This document shows, piece after piece, positions 28,042 to 36,208 of a DNA stretch of 64,000 nucleotides. A program made the position numbers and the translations under genes. Below the pieces are notes generated by a model. The model was not told where the DNA came from, did no database searches, and was given only the letters and a program-made list of their open reading frames with translations. The DNA is from Bacteroidales bacterium (lineage in GTDB: Bacteria > Bacteroidota > Bacteroidia > Bacteroidales > Rikenellaceae): NCBI GenBank assembly GCA_910574205.1, contig CAJSYJ010000001.1:963888-1027887 (forward strand). The letters run 5' to 3'. Position 1 is the stretch's first letter. Each line of letters begins with the position of its first letter.

Positions 28042-28986
28042 ATGAAAAAATTTATTTTGAGCGTTGCCGCCCTCATGTGCTCGGTAACGTTGTTCGCACA
28101 GTCGGAGATCGTTTCGACCTTCAACGAGGCGGTAACGGCCGCCAAAGGCAAGAATTACAGCGAGGCCCTCGACCTCTTCAACAAGGTCATCGACGAGGGT
28201 ATCGACTCTGAGGATGCCACCGTCCAGGGTCTTGTAACCAAGTCTAAGAGCCTTGTGTCGACATGCTACCAGAGCATGGGTACGGCTGCCGCCGCTGCCG
28301 GCAACTACGACGAGGCTCTGGCCAACTTGCAGAAGGCTGCCGAGACGGCCGAGCTGTACGACAATGCCCGCGCGCTGGCCAAGGCCAAGCAGACCATAGC
28401 CAACGTATATCAGGCCCAGGGTGCCGACGCCTTCAACGCCGGCGACTATGCCACCGCTATCGAGGTATTCTCGAAGGGCTACGAGGCCAACCCCCGCAAT
28501 ACCGACATGGCGCTGAACCTCGCCGAGAGCTACTTCAAGAGCGACCGCTACCAGGAGGGTATGGCAATATGCGCCGATATCGAGAAACTGCCCGAAGCCA
28601 AGTATGCCGAGGCTATCGCCGAGGCGCAGGCCAAGATGAGCCTCTACACCAATAACGAGGTGGCCAAGTTACAGATGGCGAACGACTACGACGGCATCAT
28701 CGCCATGGCTGAGCAGCTCGACAACGAGGCTCTGGCCAAGAAGATCGCATTGCAGGCATATCTCGGCAAGAAGGACTACAACAAGGTAATCGAGTTGGCC
28801 GAGGCCGCTGCTGCCGTACAGCCCAACGACGAGGAGCGCAGCGACGTATACTACCTGCTCGGCATGGCCTACAACGCGAAGGGCAACGCCCCCGAAAAGA
28901 CGATCGAGGCCATGAAGAAGGTAACGGCAGGCGACAAGGTCGCCGTAGCACAGAAGGCTATCGCCGATCTGTCGCAGAACAAATAA
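28042..28986 (+). CDS. Secreted TPR-repeat protein
   Basis: A 314-residue protein with signal peptide MKKFILSVAALMCSVTLFAQ. Several TPR units follow: YSEALDLFNKVIDEG, GNYDEALANLQKAAETA, GDYATAIEVFSKGYEANP, SDRYQEGMAICADIEKL and KDYNKVIELAEAAAAVQPND. It is expected in the periplasm as a protein-protein scaffold. The start at 28042 was picked for the signal peptide; upstream in-frame codons overlap the promoter. Monocistronic, with a strong terminator. Confidence 0.85.
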   Translation: MKKFILSVAALMCSVTLFAQSEIVSTFNEAVTAAKGKNYSEALDLFNKVIDEGIDSEDATVQGLVTKSKSLVSTCYQSMGTAAAAAGNYDEALANLQKAAETAELYDNARALAKAKQTIANVYQAQGADAFNAGDYATAIEVFSKGYEANPRNTDMALNLAESYFKSDRYQEGMAICADIEKLPEAKYAEAIAEAQAKMSLYTNNEVAKLQMANDYDGIIAMAEQLDNEALAKKIALQAYLGKKDYNKVIELAEAAAAVQPNDEERSDVYYLLGMAYNAKGNAPEKTIEAMKKVTAGDKVAVAQKAIADLSQNK

Positions 28987-29010
28987 ACCGTATATCTCGG
29001 ATTACATAAG

Positions 29011-29038
29011 CGCCGGACGACATGTCCGGCGTTTTTTT
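29011..29038 (+). terminator. Terminator of the TPR gene
   Basis: Stem CGCCGGAC/GTCCGGCG with a short loop (ACAT) followed by TTTTTTT. Confidence 0.9.
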
Positions 29039-29288
29039 ATGCGCATCGCGCCTCACACGCCCGACATTCGGCGGGCGGAGCTTTTCTCTGAAAACATTGT
29101 CGCGGCCGCACGGCCGCGTCCTGGGCCGGATCCGATAAACCGAACGCCTCGGTTCACACCGCCGATTGCAGTCTGCTATCGGCACGACGCATGTTTTGCG
29201 GCCGCGAACTTTCCGCTCGCCCCGGCGACGGCATACCCTGACGTCCGTCCCGCGGCAGGCTGTGCCGACACATCCGGCACCGGGCAGC

Positions 29289-29609
29289 CTACCCGTCGTC
29301 ACGACACCGCCGGACGATCTGCCGGCCGGACGAACGTCGACATTCGTAGCAGGTCAGAGACGAAAAGTAATCGCGCAGCTCGTCATGCGTCGCGCAGCGT
29401 ATATAACGATAGCGTTCGGGGAGATCGTGCCAGATTCTGAACTCGCGCAGATTGCGGCTGCTCGATTCGAGATATACCGTGCCGCCGGCTCTCTTGTCGA
29501 ACACGCCCCACAGGCTGCTCGACGCCGGACACTGTCGGTCGATCGGATGAAACAGATACAACTCTCCGGCAACCAAGTGGATAGGATGTCGCACCAAACA
29601 CTTTTTCAT
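29289..29609 (-). CDS. Small hypothetical protein (possible)
   Basis: A 106-residue frame starting MKKCLVRHPIHLVAGELYLFHP, preceded by an AT-rich, promoter-like region on the minus strand. Its composition (aromatic and hydrophobic residues spaced as in a small beta-rich protein, VWGVFDK-like and YRYIRCATHDELRDYF segments) looks more protein-like than other frames here. It has several Cys and Arg near the C-terminus. No family recognised. It is the only plausible gene in the 29.04-29.99 kb gap. Confidence 0.4.
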   Translation of the reverse strand: MKKCLVRHPIHLVAGELYLFHPIDRQCPASSSLWGVFDKRAGGTVYLESSSRNLREFRIWHDLPERYRYIRCATHDELRDYFSSLTCYECRRSSGRQIVRRCRDDG

Positions 29610-29637
29610 AACGTCATATTACATTCCGTCTTTATCA

Positions 29638-29720
29638 AAAAAGCGCGACACCCGAATGCCGTACACGAATCAGCCGAGGACCAGTCGGTGCAGCAAAGTA
29701 CGAACAAACAGGAATCGCGC
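29638..29720 (+). repeat. Copy of the 17.83 kb element core
   Basis: AAAGCGCGAC at 29640-29649 and GAATCAGCCGAGGAC at 29667-29681 match, in inverted orientation, the sequence at 17918-17875 with a similar gap (17 against 19 nt). The rest of 29.7-29.99 kb holds no gene I can support. Confidence 0.5.
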
Positions 29721-29992
29721 CCGTAAATTCTGCGCTATCCAGACTGTTCGTTTGCCGCATTTCTTGTGTTGGTCCTTTCTGATTCGACAAACAGGTACAA
29801 CCGACATTATGCCGGTTGCATATTTCTTAAACAAATTTATGAATTTTTTATAGGATAACAAACATTTCGGACGCTATTTCTGGATTTATTCGGATTTTTA
29901 CCGCCCCGCGCGACCGCCACGACACGCCGCCACCCGCCGACAGCACCACAGCCGGCCTCTCCATACCGGCCGGCAAAGCCGTTTTCCGGCTC

Positions 29993-30693
29993 TCAGACAA
30001 CGGCCTTACACCCCTCGACGACTATGCGCCGCAGCGGCCGCCGCTCGCCCCGACCGCACAACGAATCATCGGCCGTTAAATTCCGATATTCAAGATATGG
30101 GGCCTCCCAACGCTGCTTCTCAAACTTGAAGAACTTGTCCATATATGACTTCATTACCATTATGGCAAAGTCCGTCACTACCTGAATCCGGGAATATCTG
30201 TCGACCTTCAAATGACGCTTAGGAATAATAAGCGAATACCACCCCTTTGTGGCGAGAATGTTCTTTATTTTCTCTCGCTCGATACTGATATTGAAGTATC
30301 CCTTTTGATTCTTGTAAGCCTGTAATTCGTCGTAGATACGATAGTAGTCGAGAACCTGCAATGCCGCATCATCGATTACATTCTCTTCGGCAACGGCTTG
30401 AAGTCTCAATCCGAACGAGCCAACCGATTCAAGGTTCTGGATCTTACTACGGCAGTCTATTCGGGTCTTGCCGCGGTTCAGATAACTCATAAAGTCACCC
30501 TGCGGGATATCGAGCATCAACCGGCTTGCCTGCTTCTTGAAGCTGATACCGTTCCTTGCCTTGATTACACGCAAAGTCTTGCCCTGCAAATCATCGAAGC
30601 GACTTGTAACAGGCAGTTTGATATTAATGACATCGTCGTTTGCCGGAGTGCCCTCATTGGCGAGAAACTCATTGAAATCCTCCATATAATATA
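29993..30693 (-). pseudogene. res: Type III restriction subunit (Res), C-terminal fragment
   Basis: The frame gives about 230 residues starting MEDFNEFLANEGTP. It is not a true start: the preceding frame (30565-30981) reads ETLTIFGVRANY up to 30694 and would continue into MEDFNEF if the 5-bp ATTAT duplication near 30688-30693 were removed. So this is the C-terminal region of Res, cut off by a small insertion. No PD-ExK motif was pinpointed with confidence. Confidence 0.75.
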
Positions 30694-30981
30694 GTTTGCA
30701 CGCACACCGAAGATTGTGAGCGTTTCTATGTAGGACATGTCCTTAGGGCGCTTTACACCTTCAAGTGCAGATGAGCGCTTCAAGTTTCCGCCATATCCTT
30801 TAAGTCGCACGCCACGACCAAATAGCTGAATGGCTTGCGAACCTTCGCTCTTAGCGAAGTTGATAAGGCCCATAGTCGATACACGCCACGAGTTCCAACC
30901 CTCGGTAAACTTTCGCGAACCGATCAATATCTTGATATTGCTATCCTTTTTGTTGATATTGCGGAACAACGACTCCTTCAA
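30565..30981 (-). pseudogene. res: Type III Res fragment with helicase motifs V and VI
   Basis: Contains ILIGSRKFTEGWNSWRVSTMG and AIQLFGRGVRLKG, the motif V/VI region of SF2 helicases in type III Res subunits. The N-terminal side joins at about 30980 to the Walker-A fragment in a different frame, so the DEAD-box region is deleted. The C-terminal side is frameshifted at about 30690. Confidence 0.8.
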
Positions 30982-31433
30982 AAACTCTTCGTCACGAGCA
31001 ACACCTTATTGATTTTCATCATGCTGCCCGAACGCTGTGCACGACGCAGGTAGTAGAGGAACTGCAAGATGTTGATGTGCATCATCAGTGTTTTACCGCT
31101 GCCGGTAGCGCACATATAGGCAAGTTTGTTAAGCCTTTGAGGAGTATAGTCGCCGAGCCAGATCGCTCCCGACGACCGGTCGCGCTGCTGATGTACCCAC
31201 CCGTTCAACTCCGAGCAGAATGCCTCCTTGTCCGAGAAGTATCGGTCAAGATATATCTCGGTAAAGAGCAATGATTCCCACTGAAAATACTTCCATACGA
31301 CTCCGCCTCGGCCATCGCCTATATGCTTGGTATATGAGCAGATCCGGCCGTCATATTCGAGCAGACTGTCTTTGGTGATTTTGAGGCTCGGGATAAGGCA
31401 ATATGGTCGCTGAAAATAGTGTGCCCACTTCAT
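30978..31433 (-). pseudogene. res: Type III Res fragment with Walker A
   Basis: About 150 residues with YMCATGSGKTLMMH, the Walker A of the Res helicase, preceded by LLFTEIYLDRYFSDKEAF, typical of Res N-termini. It ends at VLLVTKSF, just where the helicase would continue towards its DEAD box. The remaining part is missing. Not functional. Confidence 0.8.
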
Positions 31434-31954
31434 TCAGACCCTCGTACTCTGTGCTGTTGAGAGTCCTGCCCAGTGTCTTCAACTCGATATTGCTCAATGC
31501 ATCCTCGTAACTTTCAAGGCTTAGATACTTCATAATGTGCGATACGCCAGAAGTACGATTCTTGGGCTTGCCATCCTTCCATTCAGCGGAGTAAACCACC
31601 TTTTTGATACGGGGCAGTGTCACTTTGGCGAAGTATTCTCCCATCTCGACAAGGATATATTTTCGATTACCTCCGTCCTCGGCATTCAGCATCATAACGG
31701 ACTGACCCGTGGTTCCCGAACCGGCAAAGAAGTCGAGGACTATTGAGTCTTTGTCTGAAACAGCAAATACGCAGTCTTTTACGGTATAAATCGATTTAGG
31801 GAACTCAAAGTCTTTCTTTGTAAAGCCCATCGATGTGAGAATATTTGTACCATAGCCGCCCGCATTATATTGAGAACCACTCCATAACATTTTGAATTGG
31901 TCTTCGTACTTAGGCATTTCTATTTGGATGGGACTCTCATTCTGCCCTTTGATT
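31351..31954 (-). pseudogene. mod: Type III modification methylase (Mod), C-terminal fragment
   Basis: Carries VLDFFAGSGTTGQSVMMLN, the AdoMet-binding motif of Mod methylases, and a conserved tail (YILVEMGEYFAKVTLPRIKK). The N-terminal half with the DPPY motif and target-recognition domain is gone; the frame opens at about 31954, next to the IS1595 relic. Its 3' end overlaps the Res fragment frame. Mod and Res decayed together. Confidence 0.85.
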
Positions 31955-31974
31955 CTTAAATATTAAAATAATAG

Positions 31975-32215
31975 ACCACCATAGAGGCGAATATGTCAAA
32001 GGCGGTTATCATACGAATAGTATCGAGGGCTTTGGGGCCAACTGAAACGAGGCATAGTAGGCGTTTACCATTTGGTCAGCAAAAAGCATTTGGAACTGTA
32101 CTGTGATGAATTTGCTTGCAGATACAATACACGGGATATAGAGGACGGACAAAGATTCGGAATATTTCTAACGATTGCCAATGACAGATTACGATATTGT
32201 GACTTAACTTTGTAA
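31975..32215 (+). mobile_element. IS1595-family transposase remnant
   Basis: Only the C-terminal end survives: HHRGEYVKGGYHTNSIEGF, then, after restoring one missing T near 32031, WGQLKRGIVGVYHLVSKKHL and YCDEFACRYNTRDIEDGQRF to a TAA at 32213. The NS(I/V)EGFW and YHxVSxKHLxxYxxEFxxRYN patterns are diagnostic for IS1595/ISXO2-like transposases. No terminal inverted repeats could be delimited. It abuts the truncated mod gene and is a candidate cause of that deletion. Confidence 0.8.
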
Positions 32216-32544
32216 GTGTTACATATTTTACAGCTCATGCGTAGAATGTCCTAAATTATTCGTATCTTTGTGTTGCCCGTTGGGCGAACATATTTGATAG
32301 GAAGCGTTTAGCTTTATTCCTTACCGATGAATCTGGACAGTTCAACAAATGTCGAAGGAATAATGAAGACGTTCTCCTTTGGTTTTGTATATGGTGCATT
32401 CGCATTAGATACAGCCAGGGGCGTGAGCTGTTTTCGTATATTTAACACAGGTTGTCCAGAACCTATCGGTAATAATAAACAGTCTTGCGCCTTTCCTTTT
32501 TGTGTAAATCTTCTTTAAGGCTGGGGAGAGCAAAAGTTGTTCTT
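32216..32544. other. Gene-free stretch with a promoter-like box
   Basis: No convincing frame. TATCTTTG at 32263-32270 fits a -7 box pointing towards the zinc-ribbon gene, but a -33 element is not clear. Confidence 0.35.
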
Positions 32545-32790
32545 ATGAGAAATTGGCAATGCAAGAAATGTGGTCTACTGCTTACAAGTGACCATATGCC
32601 AAATGAGTCAGGTTGCTCTGAAGGAGGGTTCTTTAAGTTGCATTCATGGATTGACTATGGCGAAGTCGGTGTAAACAATTACCAATGTAAACATTGCGGG
32701 CTTATGTTGAAATCAAAATATGAACCTGCAACAGAAAATTGCCCAAATAACAAAGGGCTCTTTGGTGGACACAAATGGCGCAAGTTATGA
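32545..32790 (+). CDS. Small double zinc-ribbon protein
   Basis: An 81-residue protein made of two similar modules: WQCKKCGLLLTSDHMPNESGC with a following HSW, and YQCKHCGLMLKSKYEPATENC with a following HKW. Each has CxxC, then a Cys about 15 residues on and a His-x-Trp, suggesting two zinc sites. The start at 32545 is just before the first CxxC. Its stop overlaps the next ATG (ATGA at 32787-32790). AT-rich cargo of the island; function unknown. Confidence 0.65.
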   Translation: MRNWQCKKCGLLLTSDHMPNESGCSEGGFFKLHSWIDYGEVGVNNYQCKHCGLMLKSKYEPATENCPNNKGLFGGHKWRKL

Positions 32791-33050
32791 AATCTGTGTC
32801 TTATGAGGAAATCATAATCAATTGGTCAAATAGACAGGCTATCAAAACCATAGATGACCTTGCGAAATGCACGGATGACAGGCATAATGTGCTGTACCAA
32901 TTGTATGGCGACCACCATATTTACGGGAGAGATACATTGCTGTACATTGGCAAGTCAGTTTATGCAGACAACAGAATGCGGGCGCATTTGAATGGGATTT
33001 TTAGTTGGTGTCTGCCTACAATGACTACCTTATCCTGCTACACAAGATGA
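32787..33050 (+). pseudogene. Truncated GIY-YIG-like endonuclease
   Basis: N-terminal half of a GIY-YIG nuclease. NVLYQLYGDHHIYGRDTLLYIGKS has the characteristic paired strands, with LYIGKS in place of the YIG motif, then RMRAHLNGIF. At about 33003 the sequence changes into an integrase frame, so the C-terminal half with the catalytic Glu has been lost. The last 15 codons are junk. Translationally coupled to the zinc-ribbon gene. Confidence 0.6.
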
Positions 33051-33660
33051 CACGGCTGGCGTTGAAGAAGCACATACTCAAGCGCGACCCGTTTGCAGGG
33101 CATAAGATTGAGAAAGTGCCTGTCAACCATCGCCACCTGAACAGGGAACAGTTTGAAAAGCTGCTCAATGCGAAACTGCCCACCTACCGCCTGTGCCACA
33201 CGCGCGACCTGTTTGTCTTTTCGGTGTTCACTGGCATCGGAAGGCAGATCTGGCAAACCTGACGGAAGACAACATCGTCACAAAGGAAGACGGTTCCAAA
33301 TGGATTCACATCGCACGGCAGAAGACCAAGGCGGAGTGCCATATCAAACTTCTTGACATACCTCTCCGCATTATCGAAAAATACAAAGGGGAAGGCGAGG
33401 ACGGAAGATTGTTTTACGTCCCGCAGACCTGTAACCTGTGCCGCAGCCTTAAAATCATAGCCGAACAGTGCGGTCTGGGATGTCACCTGACATTCTAATA
33501 AGAACGCCACACATACGCCACTCTATTGATTACCAATGGCACTGACATCTATACCGTCAGCAAAATGCTTACGCATAAAAACGTGGCCACGACTCAGATC
33601 TACGCTGAGGTCGTGAACCAAAAGAAGCGCGATGCCGCCAACTCAATCACCCTCAAATGA
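33005..33660 (+). pseudogene. Tyrosine recombinase (CTnDOT-like integrase) remnant
   Basis: Starts without an initiation codon at SAYNDYLILLHKM and runs through RDPFAGHKIEKVPVNHRHL. Near 33240 one A is missing, breaking the frame at SVFTGIG/KADLANLTEDNI. It then reaches CHLTF followed by two in-frame TAA codons, and resumes with RHTYATLLITNGTDIYTVSKMLTHKNVATTQIYAEVV, which contains the HxxR Arg and the catalytic Tyr. The N-terminal arm- and core-binding part is absent. Probably the integrase of the element that brought part of this island. Confidence 0.88.
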
Positions 33661-33855
33661 TAAGTTAAAATCATGCAAAATCAAAGCAGGCACCGCAAAA
33701 ACACCGATTAAAATACCACAAAAACACCAATTTGTTCGGAATCATCATAACCTATTTTTTCTAAAAACGGTTATCTTTATTTTTTGTGGACGCTTGATAG
33801 TCAAAGTCTCGTAATTTTTGTGTTATTTTGCATAATACTAACAAAACTGATTTGT

Positions 33856-34413
33856 ATGAAAAAAGTAATTCTGCTTTTATTGCTTTCAATTTCCGTTTCG
33901 GCTTCATCTTTTGCTCAAGCTAAGGATGAGGTTCCCGAATCGAAAAGCAAGGCTGTCGAATTTATGACAGCTGATGGCTCTTTCCTTGTTAAGGAGTTCT
34001 ATGATCTTCAAAAGATTAAAGGTGTAGAGTGCCAAGTTCTCATTATGAATAATGTCGTTTCGGGCAAAAAAATGGGATGTCTTAGATTGGAAACACAATA
34101 TCCCAGCCAATATTCAAATGACAGCTATATCGGCACACTTGACTCAGATGAGTTGGATGCTTGTATACAGTCTTTAGAATACATCAAAAATACACTTCTT
34201 CCGTCAGCACCAGCTGTGTATACAGAAGCAGAGTACAAGACAAATGATGGTGTAAAATTTGGCGCATATTATAATAAGGGAAAGTGGACAGCCTTTGTAT
34301 ATACTAAAAGCTATACAAGTCGTTCTGCTGTCTTCCTTGATGTAGAAAATATTGATTCATTTATTGCTGTAATGCAGCAAGCAAAAACAATGATTGAAAA
34401 TAAGACCAAATGA
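33856..34413 (+). CDS. Secreted hypothetical protein
   Basis: A 185-residue protein with signal peptide MKKVILLLLLSISVSASSFAQ. The mature domain is beta-rich (VKEFYDLQKIKGVECQVLIMN, KFGAYYNKGKWTAFVYTKSY) and ends in a helix (IDSFIAVMQQAKTMIENK). No family recognised. It overlaps the next gene by ATGA (34410-34413); the two secreted proteins are likely functional partners. Codon use is AT-rich compared with the core. Confidence 0.7.
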   Translation: MKKVILLLLLSISVSASSFAQAKDEVPESKSKAVEFMTADGSFLVKEFYDLQKIKGVECQVLIMNNVVSGKKMGCLRLETQYPSQYSNDSYIGTLDSDELDACIQSLEYIKNTLLPSAPAVYTEAEYKTNDGVKFGAYYNKGKWTAFVYTKSYTSRSAVFLDVENIDSFIAVMQQAKTMIENKTK

Positions 34414-34976
34414 AGAAACTTCTATTTGTACTGTCTTTAGTTCTTTGCATTAGTCCCATATATGCAAAGGGAAAGAACTACATTGCAAATGACAATGTAG
34501 ATACTGAGGGCTGGCGCACAATTACCTCAATATACGAAAATCTGTATACCAATTGGGGGAGTGCAGCAAGCGACGGACTTGCGGCAACAGTAGATCCTTC
34601 GGGCAATATTACATATTTTTTGAAAATATGTTTCAATGAGGGTAAATGGACAATGGATGAGGGCAGTATACTTCTCTTAAATCTTGGAGATGGTTCGACC
34701 ATAGAGCTAAAATCAAACTACATTGGACCTGCCGACTATGAATATCAGGTAAGTAGTTATGGCACTACTTATTTTGTTTATCCAATATACGAAATTACGG
34801 AAGCTCAAATTCAAAAGATAATTGATTCTGATGTAACTAAAATCAGAGTACAATGGACGGGAGGAACATTTGACAAAGACATAAAGAAAAAGAAATTGTC
34901 CAAGCATTTATCAAATGTTTACCCCGCAATCAAAAATGCTCTAAACCAAGAAAAAACCTTATACGACGACTTTTAA
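34410..34976 (+). CDS. Secreted hypothetical protein, partner of the preceding gene
   Basis: A 188-residue protein with signal peptide MKKLLFVLSLVLCISPIYA. The body alternates strands (ITYFLKICFNEGKWTMDEGSILLLNLGDGSTIEL, TYFVYPIYEITEAQIQKIID) in a way often seen in small Bacteroidales periplasmic proteins of unknown role. Translational coupling to the preceding gene is clear. No catalytic motif visible. Confidence 0.68.
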   Translation: MKKLLFVLSLVLCISPIYAKGKNYIANDNVDTEGWRTITSIYENLYTNWGSAASDGLAATVDPSGNITYFLKICFNEGKWTMDEGSILLLNLGDGSTIELKSNYIGPADYEYQVSSYGTTYFVYPIYEITEAQIQKIIDSDVTKIRVQWTGGTFDKDIKKKKLSKHLSNVYPAIKNALNQEKTLYDDF

Positions 34977-35440
34977 TTAGCGCCCTTTCGCACACATTAT
35001 GTAGTCCGTAACTTTGTGGCAAACGCCCACAAGTTATGGACTTTCTTAATTACAACTCCGTCAAGACGCTGCCAGACAATAAAGCCGCGCCGAGTTCACT
35101 GTCAACTCTGCGTCAGTGTTCCGCGAGGACGTTGACATTGTACCAACTATCATTGACGATAGGCTCTCGTATATACATTGGGCGGCGAAAACCTTTAGCT
35201 CATCGACCGTTTGGGAGATAATCTAATGCCTTACGATAGACGATAGACAATAAACATTAGTTAGGATGAAAAATATTTAATGCGATACAGTCGCAGTTTG
35301 AACTATTATCATCCTATTTTTGGTCTAATAGACGTGAGTACGACCATAGGAGGGTTATTAGGAATGGGAGTCCACCTGTTGCTGAGTGAACAATTCATTG
35401 GGTTAAATTGTCTATAAAGACGTGAAATATTAATCCACTA
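34977..35440. other. Gene-free stretch before the membrane protein
   Basis: 464 bp with short broken frames only. A segment at about 35080-35225 reads protein-like in one frame (SVFREDVDIVPTIIDD) but has no start and ends quickly, so it may be the relic of a deleted gene. No inverted repeats of note. Confidence 0.35.
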
Positions 35441-35447
35441 TTTGCTT

Positions 35448-35936
35448 ATGAGAAATACGCCCCAGCGCTTGAGGAGCTATGCTCCCCCTACCCGGGACAA
35501 AATTTTTATCTGGAGTGCCGTTGTTGCCGGATGTGGCATCATGGCTTTACTCGGTCGCCACGCTGCCATTCACCGTTTTGGCTCCGACCAATTTACCGAC
35601 AATGTACTCTTTGCCGTTTTCTTTGTCCTCTCAATCGGTCTCTATTGCGGTTTCCAATCGGTAATCGAAGATGTGTTCAACCGCTTTCAATCTCTTTTTC
35701 GCCGCCGTGAAGTCATGGCTATTGCCGAGACTACCACCGGCGAGCTATACTCCGAAGAACACGACTACAAATTTCCGGTCGAACGAGTAACAGTGCAAAT
35801 AACGCCCGGCCCGACCGACAAACGAAAACTACAACTTAACATAGACAAAGTACCGTTTAAAGAGTGGTGCAGAGAGAAGTTCGAGAAATTACGGCACATA
35901 TTACGACCACAGACAACGAATAGATATAAGCTATAA
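35448..35936 (+). CDS. Small membrane protein of unknown function
   Basis: A 162-residue protein starting at the ATG at 35448 (an ATG 6 nt upstream is also possible). Two hydrophobic segments lie at about 20-40 and 54-72, followed by a 90-residue basic cytoplasmic tail (VERVTVQITPGPTDKRKLQLNID, KFEKLRHILRPQ). It lies just upstream of the type I R-M operon but has its own frame and spacing. No family recognised. Confidence 0.55.
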   Translation: MRNTPQRLRSYAPPTRDKIFIWSAVVAGCGIMALLGRHAAIHRFGSDQFTDNVLFAVFFVLSIGLYCGFQSVIEDVFNRFQSLFRRREVMAIAETTTGELYSEEHDYKFPVERVTVQITPGPTDKRKLQLNIDKVPFKEWCREKFEKLRHILRPQTTNRYKL

Positions 35937-35951
35937 TTTTTAAAAAAGAGT

Positions 35952-35982
35952 CTTGTTGGTTGAATTATTTTCAATATCTTTG
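35952..35982 (+). promoter_or_regulatory. Promoter of the type I restriction operon
   Basis: TTG at 35953-35955, 19-bp spacer, TATCTTTG at 35975-35982. It lies 26 bp before the XRE regulator gene and would drive the whole operon. Confidence 0.6.
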
Positions 35983-36007
35983 TTTGCAATCTGTTTTGAG
36001 GATAGAG

Positions 36008-36202
36008 ATGAAAGAGATAAACCGGTTGAAAATTATTCTTGCGGAAAAGAATAAAACAGGGAAATGGCTCGCAGAGCAATTGGGAAAAGATCCTTCGACT
36101 GTATCGAAGTGGTGTTCCAACTCGTCGCAGCCGCAGCTGGATACGGTAATTCGTATCGCAGAACTATTGGAAGTGGATATTACAGAATTAGTAAACAGAT
36201 AA
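36008..36202 (+). CDS. XRE-family helix-turn-helix regulator
   Basis: A 64-residue protein that is little more than one HTH domain: LKIILAEKNKTGKWLAEQLGKDPSTVSKWCSNSSQPQLDTVIRIAELLEVDITELV. Start at 36008 gives the usual N-terminus. It precedes hsdM by 6 nt. Small XRE regulators at this position act as controller proteins timing methylase against nuclease in many R-M loci; that role is inferred here. Confidence 0.85.
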   Translation: MKEINRLKIILAEKNKTGKWLAEQLGKDPSTVSKWCSNSSQPQLDTVIRIAELLEVDITELVNR

Positions 36203-36208
36203 CGATAT

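Noticed and set aside
35080..35225. A small gene reading SVFREDVDIVPTIIDD
   Set aside because: No start codon, short, and ends without context; kept only as possible debris.
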